The position numbers and the translations under genes were made by a program. 64,000 nt of DNA from contig CAMRHE010001076.1 of NCBI GenBank assembly GCA_947044405.1, positions 168,601 through 232,600 on the forward strand, written 5' to 3'. A model generated the notes under the pieces. That model did not search any database, was not told the DNA's origin, and saw only the letters and a program-made list of their open reading frames with translations. This DNA comes from Leptodactylus fallax. Lineage: Eukaryota > Chordata > Amphibia > Anura > Leptodactylidae. Numbering within the stretch: the stretch's first letter is position 1; every line of letters starts with the position of its first letter. Positions 37,201 to 52,200 of this stretch are shown here, one piece after another.

Positions 37201-40200
37201 CTACGGATGAAGCTGGTCTACAGCTGGCAGATCTGCGGATGAAGCTGGTCTATAGCTGGCAGGTCTACGGATGAAGCTGGTCTACAGCTGGCAGATCTGC
37301 GGATGAAGCTGGTCTATAGCTGGCAGGTCTACGGATGAAGCTGATCCATAGCTGGCAGGTCTACGGATGAAGCTGGTTTATAGCTGGCAGGTCTAAAGAT
37401 GAAGCTGATCCATAGCTGGCAGGCCTACGGATGAAGCTGATCTATAGCTGGCAGGTGTCTGGATGACGCTGGTCTATAGCTGGCAGGTCTACGGATGAAA
37501 CTGGTCTATAGCTAACATGTCTATGGATGAAGCTGGTCTACAGCTGGCAGGTCTACGGATGAAGCTGGTCTACAGCTGGCAGGTCTACGGATGAGGCTCG
37601 TCTACAGCTGGCAGGTCTACAGATGAAGCTGGTCTACAGCTGGCAGGTCTACGGATGAAGTTGGTCTATAGATGGCAGGTCTACGGATGAGGCTCGTCTA
37701 CAGCTGGCAGGTCTACGGATGAAGCTGGTCTATACCTGGCAGGTCTACGGATGAAGCTGGTCTACAGCTGGCAGATCTGCGGATGAAGCTGGTCTATAGC
37801 TGGCAGGTCTACGGATGAGGCTCGTCTACAGCTGGCAGGTCTACGGATGAAGCTGGTCTATACCTGGCAGGTCTACGGATGAAGCTGGTCTACAGCTGGC
37901 AGATCTGCGGATGAAGCTGGTCTATACCTGGCAGGTCTACGGATGAAGCTGGTCTACAGCTGGCAGATCTGCGGATGAAGCTGGTTTATATCTGGGGGGT
38001 TTGTGGATGGGGGTGGTAGCTGGCAGATCTGCGGATGAAGCTGGTCTATACCTGGCAGGTCTACGGATGAAGCTGGTCTACAGCTGGCAGATCTGCGGAT
38101 GACGCTGGTCTATAGCTGGCAGGTCTACGGATGAAACTGGTCTATAGCTAACATGTCTATGGATGAAGCTGGTCTACAGCTGGCAGGTCTACGGATGAAG
38201 CTGGTTTATAGCTGGCAGGTCTAAAGATGAAGCTGATCCATAGCTGGCAGGTCTACGGATGAAGCTGGTTTATAGCTGGCAGGTCTAAAGATGAAGCTGA
38301 TCCATAGCTGGCAGGCCTACGGATGAAGCTGATCTATAGCTGGCAGGTGTATGGATGACGCTGGTCTATAGCTGGCAGGTCTACGGATGAAACTGGTCTA
38401 TAGCTAACATGTCTATGGATGAAGCTGGTCTACAGCTGGCAGGTCTATGGATGAAGCAGCTTCCTTTGACTTTAGGTAAGCAGCTTTGTCCTTAGAGTCA
38501 CCAGGTATAGCATGTGCAGTAATCCTGCTTTCTATAAGTGAAGAAGCCCTGTAAATACTATAGGTCCAATTATATTTAGTGATATATTTTCAAACCCATG
38601 GAGTAGACCGTTGTACAGTGCTGTGGTGTATGTCTGCACCATATAAGCACTACAAACATCTTCATCTCTATGGCCACCTTTGGACTAGTCAATGAACTAT
38701 TGACTTATTTTATTGACACCTTGTGAGTCGTTTTTCGGCGCTCCTTTCCACCATTTTCTGATGACTATCAAACAGCGATATTCTATTTCATTTACATTTT
38801 TACGACATGAAGTAAATGATAATGAAACCGAGAGCGATCCCAATAAAGAAGTTATATAACCTTAAGTACATTCATTTTACCAGGCAAGCATAAAAACTGC
38901 AAGACTCATCCTTTTCCTGCCAGGAGCGCAGAGTCTATTCAGAAAAGACCTAATTCTTGGGTAATTGTTGGAATATTATTGTGTAAGTCTTTTATGTACC
39001 GTACAATAAAATATCTTGTATATAGAAGTGCGGACAAATCTCCAGAGGATTCAAGGTTTCCAGCAAAGAATCTAAGCAAAGTGAATCAGACCTGTTTTCT
39101 GCCTGACTGTCCTTTCACAAAGCATCTGCTTGATGGACTATCATTGAATATATACAGTACAGACCAAAAGTTTGGACACACCTTCTCATTCCAAGAGTTT
39201 TCTGTATTTTCATGACTATAAAAATTGTAGATTCACACTGAAGGCATCAAAACTATGAATTAACACATGTGGAATTATATACTTAACAAAAAGTGTGAAA
39301 CAACTGAAAATATGTCTTATATTCTAGGTTCTTCAAAGTAGCCACCTTTTGCTTTGATTACTGCTTTGCACACTCTTGGCATTCTCTTGATGAGCTTCAA
39401 GAGGTAGTCACCTGAAATGGTTTTCACTTCACAGGTGTGCCCTGTCAGGTTTAATAAGTGGGATTTCTTGCCTTATAAATGGGGTTGGGACCATCAGTTG
39501 TGTTGTTCAGAAGTCAGGTGGATACACAGCTGATAGTCCTACTGAATGGAGTGTTAGAATTTGTATTATGGCAAGAAAAAAGCAGCTGTACTGCACATCC
39601 AGCTTGGGCTAAAAATTTTTGACTTGGATTCTTATGGAAAAGGGGACTTGGTTTGAATACACAATTATGAACAAAAATTGTGGCAAAAAATTCTGGCTCA
39701 AAGTAAGCCAACTACATGGTAGTATAAATAGCTAAAGATTTAACATCCAGCATCAGCCACTTCGATAAATCTGGTACATTTTCAGATTGCCTGTCTAAGG
39801 TTGGATTCCCATTTACATTGGAGACACTGCCGCAGAATCCTTTTAAAATCGGCAGAGAGAAAAGTCCTGCAAGGTTTCAGTATAAAACCATCTATAGGAT
39901 CTGCGGGTTTTCCACGTGTAACCGCTTCTTAAGCAGATAGGGTCTCCGTCTTTGGGTTCCCCCTGGAGACTTGAAGGATGGAAACGCGAACGCTAGTGTG
40001 AATCTAGTGTAAGGCTACGTTCACATCTGCATTGAAGTCTCCGGTGGAGAGTCAAGCAGAAATCCCAGACCAAAAAGTCCTGCGATTATGACTTTTCCAT
40101 TAAAAAAACATAATGGACACCCAACAGACCTAGCCAATGGGTTCCCTCAGGATCTGTTGATGTCATTAAACAGACTTTTTTTGTTCATCTCGTTCTCCGC

Positions 40201-43200
40201 TGGACCAGAAGAACGGACATACTGACGCAGTAGAATAAGTTCTGTCTAACTATTACTAATACTGGACCATTGCGTACAGTGCACATAACTACGCTGGATT
40301 GTTTCTTAAAAGTCAAGAATGAAGTTATGGGAAATACAGGATTTCATTATTATCTGCACCATCAGGCCTTCCCTCTACAGGCTGAAACTGGAAGGCATTC
40401 TGAGTAATGGATAGGTTTTCCCCTAACCCAGGGCAAAGAATCAATTTGCTACCCTGGCCCTGCATCTTAATATTCTAACTCTGTGCCACATGCCCTGTCC
40501 GCTGTGGTCCTGGCACATGTTCGTTCTGGTTTGCTTTAGATAAGTTAGCAGATGGTTTAGGCACTGTATGTCATTGCTATGATTGGACAATGTATGGAAA
40601 TGTCCTGATATTTAGTATACAGCACTAGATACCATTATATGAGTGGAATGATACAGTATATGGTGATAGCATGGCGCTGTTATTTCAGCTCTGCATTTCA
40701 GTGGTATCCTCTATATTGTATAGTATTAAACTGATAGGTAAAAATTGGTATTATAGTATATAGGGTATAACACGGAATAGTGAATAGCAAATGGTGTATG
40801 GTACTATATAGCTTTATTATTTCAGCCTTGTATGGGGTGGTATTATTGCATTTGGGGAAAAGAACATATTCAAGCTATAATTGATAGGAAAGACTAAAAT
40901 ATCACATAATTTCCGTTATTGTTGCTGGAGAAGGGGGCATTTACTATTAACATAGGTGCTAACATTAATTATATCTAGTAGTAAATAAATCCATTAATTA
41001 TTTCTCTTATTTATATAGCACCATCATATTCCGCAGTGCTTTACAGACATTGACAGTCACTGTCCCATATAGGGCTCACAATCTACATTCCCTATCAGTA
41101 TGTCATTGGCGTGTGGGAGGAAACCGGAGTACCCGGAGGAAACCCATGCATACACGGGGAGAACATACAAACTCCATGATGGCAAATAGGATATGTAAAG
41201 ATAGGAAAGGGGCAAATACATTTTCACACATTTATACGTCAGGGACTGAACTGATGTCAGATTACGTAAGGGGGCGCTAGAGTCCAGAGTACTATCTATA
41301 TCCAAGTACATCGTTCGCTACACCCCGCCGCGATAAATCCTCCTATTGTACTCTTATTGCAGTGTGACAATTTTGGTACATTAAAGTTCCATTTGTGGAG
41401 AAATAGAAGCCACTTATCATGGAGCTGCTGAGCCTCGAGTCCTGTGTGACGTAAGTGCGGTTGTTTTTGATCAGGGTGATGGGCCCATAATTGAATGACT
41501 CTTCTCAGGATAATCAAATAGACCTAAGACAATGCAGTAAGACATCTGCTATTCATCATCCAGCTTTTAATGGACTGCTAGAATGTAATCCAGACAAGCC
41601 TTTGAGAGCTGACCTTCCATCTTTATAAGGTCAAGAAATAATGAGCAAACCCGGCTCTTCTTAATGGATGGCCGGAGGAGCGTAAAGCAGACCCTTCTAA
41701 CTGCGAATATATAGAACCAAAAGACAAATGAAACCAGACAAATCTAGAAATTGTGTCCTGCAGATAACCTTGAGTTCCTCTTGTCTACCAACACCACTGC
41801 CCTTGGCTGTAAAAGTGATCAGGCACAGCTGTCATGGCCGCCTTCTAAATGGGGGCTATGATACTAGTGAGCAGATCAACCACAAACAGGACACCAGCCA
41901 CAAATGAGCACGGTGGGGTGCTGTCTGTGAATAGCACAGACCTCACACATCTGTGGATGCGGACATGTGGATGAGGCCTTAGGCAGAGGCCACATGTTGC
42001 GAAAAAGATGTGTTTTTTATTGCAGATTTTGCTGCTTTTTTTTTTTTTTATTAAACCCAAAGCCAAGAGGAATGGGAAATATAAAACAAGTGCTTATACT
42101 TCTGATTTCTGCTAAATTCTGCTTTTCCGCAATGTGTGACTTCAGCTTAAAGGAGTATTCCCACAAACATAACCATATTTCAATTTGTACATAATTAAAA
42201 GTTAAACATTTTTGCAAATATAAGTAATTAAACATTTTGCAGAATTTTAAAGATTTTTTTCTAAATATCTTGTGGTCACAGTCTTGTTGTCTTGATCGGT
42301 TGCCAATGGATACGACCATGAATGCAGGAACTTTCTAAGGTCAGAAAATCAGCAATGATTTCCTTATTGTGGCTGTGATATCTTCTGATACATGTAGTGT
42401 CTCTGCCTGATAACCCAGCTACCATAAGAAAATCATGGCTGGGTTCCTGACAAGTCCCAGACCATAGAAAGTTTCTGCATTTGTGGTCGTAGCCATTGGC
42501 AACCGATCAAGGCACTACTAAGATGGTTAGAGAAAATCCTTAAAATGCTGCAGAATTTTTAACTACTTATATTTGCAAAAATGTTTAACTTTTAATTACC
42601 TACAAATATAGATATGGTTATGTTCATGGGAATACCCCTTTAAGGCCGGTTGCTGACGACCATGTGATTCAAGACGGACGCGAATTAAAGGCACGGGCGG
42701 CGCATGGGAACACGTGGATGTCACCTGTGTGCCGTCCGTGCACAGCCATTAAATGAACAGGAGCCACGGAAGCAGGGCTGCAAAATAGGACAGGAATAGG
42801 ATCTGCTCTATATTTTGGGGCCCGGACAGTTGGCCTGCACACATGACCGTGAATTTCACGGTCATGTGTACTGGAAGATAGAAATGAGTGGGTCAGTGTG
42901 CTATCCAGGAAAAACCCAGATAGCACACAGATCTCAGCCATGGTCGTCTGCAAGAGGCCTAAATCTATCTCACTAAGGATATGGTTACAGGCGGGGTTTT
43001 GGCAGCAAAAGTGTAAAGTGTGAACATAGATGCACTGGTAGTAGCGTCTCTTTCATAGGAAGTTTGTAGATTTACTGCTCCTATGGTAATAGCGCTGTGT
43101 ACTCACTGTGAGAGTATGTCTGCGTGATAGTAATAATCCGACAGCTTGTTCAGGAAAGAGCGAGGCTCCAGGATAAATGTTGGCAGAACGACTCTGGACA

Positions 43201-46200
43201 GGTCCATGCCGGGTCGCATTTGTTTTAGCAATGTCCACATCAAGCTTTTATTTTCATCAGAGACGGTCTCCATCTGTGACGCTTCTCCAATCTAACAGCA
43301 CAAAAGAAAGATCAGTCTAAACTTCTGCTTGATTTACATATGTAAATATGATGACCCACATGTGCATTTCGTCCAGCTGCCATTTTTATAGTACCAGTTT
43401 CTGGGGACACCAAGTGTTTGCTTTGATTTTTTTGCACTACATTTAGATGGCGTTCAATCTACTGCCATAGAATATGGCCTAATAACCCCACTAAGGTATA
43501 GCACACCATATGTACCGACTGAGTACAGGAGGCTTTAGGGCATGCAGATCTTCTGCCATATCCATCAGTTGATGTTTTTGAATGGACTAGGCTCACGAAT
43601 GTGTAAGATATGGATGAACCTAGCACAGAAGAACCACCCATAAGTGCCAAATATATTTAGGGTTTTGAGTATCCCATTGTACCTCTCCAAATTCCTCATA
43701 CAGTTCCTCCATGTACGTGGTCCCCTCTCTATCTAGTGAGATCTCTCCGTGTAATTCGGATTGGTCGCTTTCACTCGTTTTCCGACTCTGCTCAGTTTCA
43801 GACTCTTCTATATTGTCTTTTTCTGACTTGTCAGACAGGGCGTCATTTTCTGGAACAGATTCATGAAGCCTAAAAAAAAATGAAGAATAAAAAACATTTA
43901 CTAAATCTAATGACGCAGATTATCAGAGATTATTCCGGGCTTGAATGTCATTACATTGTGTCTGGATGTCAGTAATTTTTTCCAATGAAAGTCTCAATTT
44001 ACATATAAAGTGAGAATGCAGGGGTGGCTGGACTTACAAGGTTTTTCCCAATTTAAACATTTTATACCATATTCATAGGAGAGTTCCCAGTGATCATAAA
44101 AACGGGTAAATGGAGCATTGGTGTGCATGCTTGGCCAGTGCTCCATTCACTTCTAAGGAAGTTGGTAGAGCGACAGTCCCATAGAAGTGAATGGATTTGC
44201 GGTTGATAGAATTCTGTGTCCTACATTGTACTGTGGCTTTGAAAGAGATTTCCTCGCTCACAGACTCCCTTAAAGGGAATGTCCAATTGGGGTCTAAAAA
44301 TATATACAAGTCTCCATTTCCGGCTAAGGATTACTTGCCTTTATTTTCATGAAATAGGCTTTTTTTTTTTAAAGCTCTGCTCCACTAGGGCACAGCTATG
44401 TGACTCCAGGTTAGATGGAATCTATTGTCCAATGGAAGTCTACAGTAGTCTGAAATCCACCTACTATCTCACAAGGGGCTTGGGCTGCTTTGATTTCCAT
44501 TATGAAAAGGACAGAAATGTTTTAAACAGCAATTTACTAAGGTATAGAAGATAGGTCACTTGAGATCCCCAAAACTGTCTTATTAAAGGGGTTATCCAGC
44601 TTCCAAAAATGATCTGCAAAAACATCCACAGCAGTGCTAAATCCTTACTGTTCCCTTGTGCACCCTTTTCATGGCTTTATTTTACTTGCTGCTTCTTGTA
44701 TCACTGTTAGTTACATGCAGTGAGTCTGTAAACAAACTACATTTCCCATGATTCCTCTCCCTGCTCTCACTCTCTGTGTTTGCTGCTCACATGGGGGGGA
44801 GGGGGAGTGAGCTTGCAAACAACACATCGCAGAATCATGTGACCTCAGATGTGGGAGTGATTTATTACCTGTGATTTCATTGCAGAGGAGAGTGGACAAG
44901 GGAGGGGCACAGAGAGAGAGAGCAGGGTGATGCATCATGGGAAATGTAGTTTGTTCACAGATTCAGTGCATGTCAATAACAGTGATACAAGGAGCAGCAA
45001 TTAAAATAGAGCCAAGAAAAGGGTGCACAAGGGAACAGTGAGTATTTAGTACTGCTGTGGATGTATTTGAAGATAATTTTTAGAAGCTAGATAACCCCCT
45101 TTAAGGTTGGCTTAAAAAAGGTTTGGCATTTTATGTACAGGCCTGAGGGTCTTACAGGAAGAGTTCCTGCTCGGAGATGGTAGAGGCCTGCAGTAATGTG
45201 TACAGCCCATTGTGGGTGACATCAGGAGGGGTGATGACATCTCCTTCCTTTCCTTGCTTGGGCAAATTAATCTTAAAGAGACTGGAGCACCGAAGAGCCA
45301 ATTCAAGAGCGTCCATCCAACACCGTCCTAAAACACAAGGAGCACAAACACGGAAGTCTCAGAGGGTATAACTAGGGTTAGGGTGAGTAGCAGTACCACG
45401 CCATGCCTCAAAACAGCTTAATATGTTGTATGCACGGCCGGAAACTGACCACAGACTTGGTGCCAGCAATTTTGTTGGATGTGCGGAAAACCCACTAGCC
45501 ATGAGGGTCCTTAGATATTAGCTTTCTGGCAAATTCCACCAACTCTGTTTCTGTTTAAGCAATTGATGTCTCATAAAGTAGGATCTTACCGTCAGATTCA
45601 GACGTTGCCCTGAATATTAAGTAGCTGCTAGGAAGAGGTAGAGTAATGGATCCAACATTTTCACCTTTAGGACCCTATAAGTCAAGAATCATACAGTCAG
45701 TATTCAGTCTATATCATTAAAGAATACCTAGCCTTCATACAAACACTGCATACAATGAATAGTACTGTGTGTGCATGAGGAGTAATAACACTATTTCTAG
45801 CCATGATATGACTTGTATTCTGCATTATTTTGCAGTTTTCCCCTCTGCAGGCTGAATCTGTAATTTGCAGTTCTCTCTGAACTGGTGGGAGACTAGCTGT
45901 CATACACTTCACACTGTAAATAGAAAAGAATCTGTTCTATAACTAACTCTCCCTCTCACTCAAAAACACCCCCAGGACCATGCAGGACATATATAGAGAA
46001 GTATTAACATGTACTGATGTGAATAAAGTACTTTGATTTTGATAGAAAGTTCCTATTTAGCTCAAGCATCAAATTAAACCTGTGTGTTCTGCTGCTATCT
46101 CTCCCTATCTTTACTCACTCTTCACCCTCCTTTCTCCATAGACCTCTATAGACATGCATCTGACCTGCAGTCTATCTCAATACAGATACAGCAGAATGTT

Positions 46201-49200
46201 CAGAGTGAAAGTCAGTTTAGCAGAGGTAGAAGAGACTGGAGAAACAACTCGAAAGAGCAGAAAGAAGCATTCTCTGATAACATATATTACAAACTTTCTT
46301 ATAATCCCCTAAACTATTGATGTATGCAAAATGTAATGAAAAGTTAATGACCATTTAACTACCAATGGTGGAAAAGTTATTATAAATTTGATGAATCCAG
46401 ACACAAAGTCTGGTTTCACCATGCCAATACCAGGACTTCCCTGACTAGGATATTTCACTAATATTATTGCTGCTCACTTATAAAGCAAATGGGCCTTTGG
46501 ACCCGCTCAAGAACCAGGACCCTGTGTACCTGGAATGTCTGAGCCTGCCTACAGTTACACTATTGCCCCGTATAGCAATTTACTTCAGTGCATTATCCAT
46601 TTGGGTGAATTATTAATATAAAAAAATCTACCTTAACAGCCCAAATGGACTGATCCAGCGGATGATAAAGTTTAAAACAAAAGCCGTCTTTCTTAGTAGG
46701 TCTTTCAATCAGCTCGCAGGAGTGGAGCATTAATGTTCCCACCCACTGCCCAATCTTTGGTGTTTTGTATATCAGTAGCAGTCCTGGCTTCAGAACACAC
46801 CACAGCTTAGTCCAGCTCTTCAATGTGCCGCGGATCTGAAACAACCAATAGTGACTCAACAAAAGAATACTGTAATCCTGAAATGCAAGGAACCATACTG
46901 CCCCCTGTGGACAAGAATATAATCACTGTAATGATGCCCCTATGGAAACGATATAACCACTATGATACTACCTTCTGTGTACAGTACAAAAATATAACTA
47001 CCATAATATTGCCTCTTATGTACAAGAGTATAACTACTATAATACTGCTCATATGTATAAGAATAGAACTGCTATAATACTGTGCTATGATTAAGAGGTT
47101 ATTGTTGTTATATGTAGTATAATGTTGTACCGTGTTAGCCATAGAAAGTAGTGGAAGAGTGAAGAAATCAGGCGATACCTTTTAGAGGCTAACTGAGTAT
47201 ATTTGATAGCAAGCTATCGAGAGTCCTAGCTCTCTTCTTCAGACATGGTGTAATACTAGAAACTGAAAATTCACACTATTTATACGCACACAGGACATGG
47301 ATCTTCAAAAGGATCTTGGAATAACAAAATGCAATATACGTAGAGAAGTTATTTACAACAGGTCAGGTCATAATGTGTGTGCAATGTCCCACCACAGGCC
47401 TCTATGTGGGGGAAACAGGGCAGAGACTTAGTCAGCGCATGAATTCACACAGATCCACCATTAATAACAGCAGAACAGATCTCCCAGGGGCCGCACATTT
47501 CTCTGGAGAAGACCACTCTATTGAAGATTTGCGGGTTGTGGTTTTAATGGGACATTTTAAGACGCAGAGAGAGAGAAAGGAATGGGAATATAAGTTAATG
47601 CAAAAATTTCAAACTCTGCAATTTGGACTTAATATTCATGTCAGTTTCATGTCACACTATGTATGAACTGTGAGGGTCACAAATCACCACCTGATAGCAA
47701 ACAGATAACAGCAAGAATTACTGATCCCTCCGTCACGCCCCACAAATTTTTCAGACTGTTTATTTCCTGACCTGTTGTAAATAACTTCTCTACTTAGATT
47801 GCATTTTGTTATTCTAAGATCCTTTTGAAGATCCATGTCTTGTGTATGTATAAATAGTGTGAATTTTCAGGTTCTAGTATTACACCATATCTGAAGAAGA
47901 GAGCTAGTACTCTCGAAAGCTTACTATCAAATATACTCAGTTAGGCTCCAAAAGGTATCGCCTGATTTCTTCTCTATTCCATTGTTGTTATATCTTATCA
48001 TACCTAACTGTGATATACAGTATAAGCTTTACCAGATTTGCAGTGATGACTTTCCACTATCTTTTGTGAATTTGTACGTGTAATTCTAAAGGCCAGAAGA
48101 AAACAAACAGACTCTGCTTGTTTATAATAACGAGCCACTATATAAGGTTGACACATTGTAGGACCATTATAGGATTTATGGACAAGTTTCTATGAATTAC
48201 CTTCAGCCAGTCCGCCACAATGACCACGCTGGGGTCTTTCAGGGCACTGAAGAGCTGTTTAGTGGCTCTCTTCTTCTCCTGCCTATAATTCTTTTTCTGC
48301 ACCTATGCGGCAGTAGAAAAAACATTAATCATCAAACAGAAGACACTTTGCTGTGAGCTGGGTGTCAGGGGTCTGACCTCAGAGGGCCCTATATTAAAAA
48401 TGGATCCCCCGCAGTGATGCTTTACTCCCTTCCTCCTGACTTTTGTACTGTCTGTACGTTATCAGGAAGAGGAGGCAAAGAGATTGGAGCAACAGTAGAC
48501 GACAGAATCAGACGACACTGAGTGTGTTTGCAGTCTGTAACCATGGAGACACATGGCTAGACATAGAAGTTGAAAACCCATACGACGCTTGCTTAATTTA
48601 TATGTTAATGCTGCAAATTATTATAACCTGTAAGTACTCCACAGAGTCCTAACATTCTGGAGATCATAATGGTTTAAGATAACCAATGGGATCCTCTTAT
48701 TTGTATCTGTGACATCATTTTGAGTAGATATACCCCTTAAAGTGAGTGAAGGGAAGCTGAGTAAAGCACTTGGCTATTTTCGGGGGTCTCATATAGATGA
48801 ATGGAGTAGTAGTGTGCACGCTAGACCACTACTCCATTCATATGTGTAGACAGAGGACCCCTGTGCTCACGATTAGTAGGGGTCCCACTTCTATCCCCAC
48901 AAGCCTCTGGATAGGTGAAAGTATAAATCTTACGGCATTCTTTTACATGGATAAAATTCAGACTACCTGCAGTCACCACTAGGGGGACCTTAAGGGCTTA
49001 CTGAATACTGTTTCATTATTGAGTTCAATGTAAAACTTATATGCAATAAGCTCCCCCTAGTGGTGGCTGCAGTATGAAAGAATTTTATTTTTACTGTACC
49101 TACATATCAGTGCAGGGAATTTGGAGCTTTGTATCAAGAAAACGAAGCTCCATCTATTCTAAATTTATATTGTGTAGTTAATCGGCACAGAATTATGTCT

Positions 49201-52200
49201 TTATGTGGAATAAATAGGGTGAACATTCACTGTTGGCAGATTTGCTGATAATGTATTAAGAAAATGAAGAATGTTAAAGTATTATGTAATCCTGAGGACA
49301 ATGCTGTGATGCTGCCCAGCAGCTGCTCTATCATTGTCCTGATGTAAGACGTCTGATCATCCTGAGCCTTTTCTTCTCACTATCGGGTAGGTGGCCAGAA
49401 AATCTATTAGCTTCTACCAGCATGAAGCCCTATATCCTGAGCTCCCCCATAAGCGGAGCCTGATAACAGGCAGGTATTACAGGACACTTAGCTTCCTTTA
49501 TAGTGGATCATAGTGGCAGGGCGCCTCTTACCTTGAGAGTGTCCATCTTGGCCGACTTAGATGTGGGTGATAAGCATTCCTTGTCTGTCCCATTGCAGAG
49601 TTTATTATCAGTCTAGAAGACACATATTGAACATTAGGGATCAATAATACAGTGAATGATTACATAATTGTTTCATAAGGATTTTATCCATTGCTATTGA
49701 CTCCTTCATCATATCTTCCTCTATCATACATGTTGGTATGTCTATGTAAATAATGGGTGTGTTTAGAATTAGAATGACACGGCTGCGCTTCCACATACAG
49801 CACCACTCCTGTCCACAGGTTGTGTGTGGCATTGCAGCTCAACTGAGATGAATGGGGCTGAGTTGCAATACCAAACACAGCCTGTAGACCGATGCGGTGC
49901 TGTTCTTGAAATAGAGCAGTCATGTTTTTCTAACCCTGAAAACTCCTTTAAGTGATGCAAAGTGCATAATGAAAAGTTCCACAACTTTGTAATATCCTGT
50001 GGATTAACTTTCTTACATTGTAAGATCTCTGCTTGCTGTCAATAAAGGGGAACATCTCAAGGTTGGAGATTTTCTAGCATAGACATTGCACAAAGGCCCA
50101 AATATAGCAGAGAATAACATCTGTATCTTCTGCAACCAGGGGAAAAAATTGCATGTGCCCCCGGTGTAGGATACCAGAGGGGGCACCAACAAGTCACTCT
50201 ATGGTATACAGCTACAGATATAGAGTGCTGGAATAATATACGATATCTTGTATTTCCCACATGATAACTAGAAATGTATAAGACCTGAATTCTCTTTGTG
50301 TAGTTTCATTCATGTGAAGTAATCGTACAAATTGCTCAAACGTCTTCAAAGAATTTCCTGCTGTTAACAGGACATATCTAGAAATAATACGCACAAATAA
50401 ACCCAGTTCTGCCAGGATTTATTGCAATGCTGATATATACATATTAGTAGTTAGAGGTAATTCCGGGATGCACAGTGCCCGCACTCGCTTGTTACCCCTT
50501 ATATAAAGCACAGCCGCTGCCTCATACCTGAACTTTATGCTTTATTGCAATTTGACATCTCACTCCTTGTATTGGGTTGTTCGCATGCAGCACGACAGTG
50601 TGTACAATGTACAGTGGGTATGGAAAGTATTCAGACCCCTTTAAATTTTTCTCTCTTTCTTTCATTGCAGCCATTTGGTAAAAGCAAAAAAGTTCATTTT
50701 ATTTCCCATTAATGCACACTCAGCTCCCCATCTTGACAGAATAAAAACTGAAATGTAGACATTTTTGCAAATTTATTAAAAAACAAAAACTGAAATATCA
50801 CATGGTCATAAGTATTCAGAGCCTTTGCTGTGACCCTCATATTTAACTCACAGGCTGTCCATTTCCTTCTGATCCTCCTTGAGATGGTTCTACTCCTTCA
50901 TTGGAGTCCAGCTGTGTTTAATTAAACTGATTGGACTTGATTAGGAAAGGCCACACCTGTCTATATAAGACCTCACTGCGCATGTCAGAGCAAATGAGAA
51001 TCATCAGGTCAAAGGAACTGCCCAAGGAGCTCAGAGACAGAATTGTGGCAAGGCACAGATCTGGCCAAGGTTACAAAAGAATTTCTGCAGCACTCAAGGT
51101 TCCTAAGAGCACAGTGGCCTCCATAATCCTTAAATAGAAGAAGTTTGGGACGACCAGAACTTTTCCTAGACCTGGCTGTCCAGCCAAACTGAGCAGTCGT
51201 GGGAGAAGAGCCTTGGTGAGAGAGGTAAAGAAGAACCCAAAGATCACTGTGGCTGAGCTCCAGAGATGCAGGAGGGAGATGGGAGAAAGTTGCATAAAGT
51301 CACTATCACTGCAGCCCTCCACCAGTCGGGGCTTTATGGCAGAGGGGCCCGAAGGAAGCCTCTCAGTGCAAGACATATGAAAGCCCACATAGAGTTTGCC
51401 AAAAAACACATGAAAGACTCCCAGACTATGAGAAATAAGATTCTCTGGTCTGATGAGACGAAGATTGAACTTTTTGGCGTTAATTCTAAGTGGTATGTGT
51501 GGAGAAAACCAGGCCCTGCTCATCACCTGCCCTATACAATCCCAACAGTGAAACATGGTGGTGGCAGCATCATGCTATGGGGGACAGGACGACTGGTTGC
51601 AATTGAAGGAAAGATGAATGCGGCCAAGATATCCTGGAAGAAAACCTCTTCCAGAGTGCTCTGGACCTCAGACCGGGCCGAAGGTTCACCTTCCAACAAG
51701 ACAATGACCCTAAGCACACGGCTAAAACAAAGGAGCGGCTTCGGAACAACTCTGTGACCATTCCTGACTGGCGCAGCCAGAGCCCTGACCTCAACCCAAT
51801 TGAGCATCTCTGGAGAGACCTGAAAATGGCTCCACCAACGTTCACCATCCAACCTGACGGAACTGGAGAGGATCTGCAAGGAAGAATGGCTGAGGATCCC
51901 CAAATCCAGATGTGAAAAACTTGTTGCATCATTACCAAGAAGACTCCTGGCTGTACTAGCTCAAAAGGAAGGGGCTTCTACTCAATACTGAGCAAAGGGT
52001 CTGAATACTTATGGCCATGTGAGATTTCAGTTTTTCTTTTTTAATAAATTTGCAAAAATATCTACATTTCTGTTTCTTTTCTGTCAAGATGGGGAGCTGA
52101 GTGTACATTAATGAGAAATAAAATGAACTTTTTTGCTTTTAGGAAATGGCTGCAATGAAACAAAGAGTCAAAAATTTAAAGGGGTCTGAATACTTTCTGT

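Noticed and set aside
36712..38460. CRISPR-like array of about 32-bp repeats
   Set aside because: Units are directly adjacent with no unique spacers, and the setting is a vertebrate intron; it is a minisatellite.
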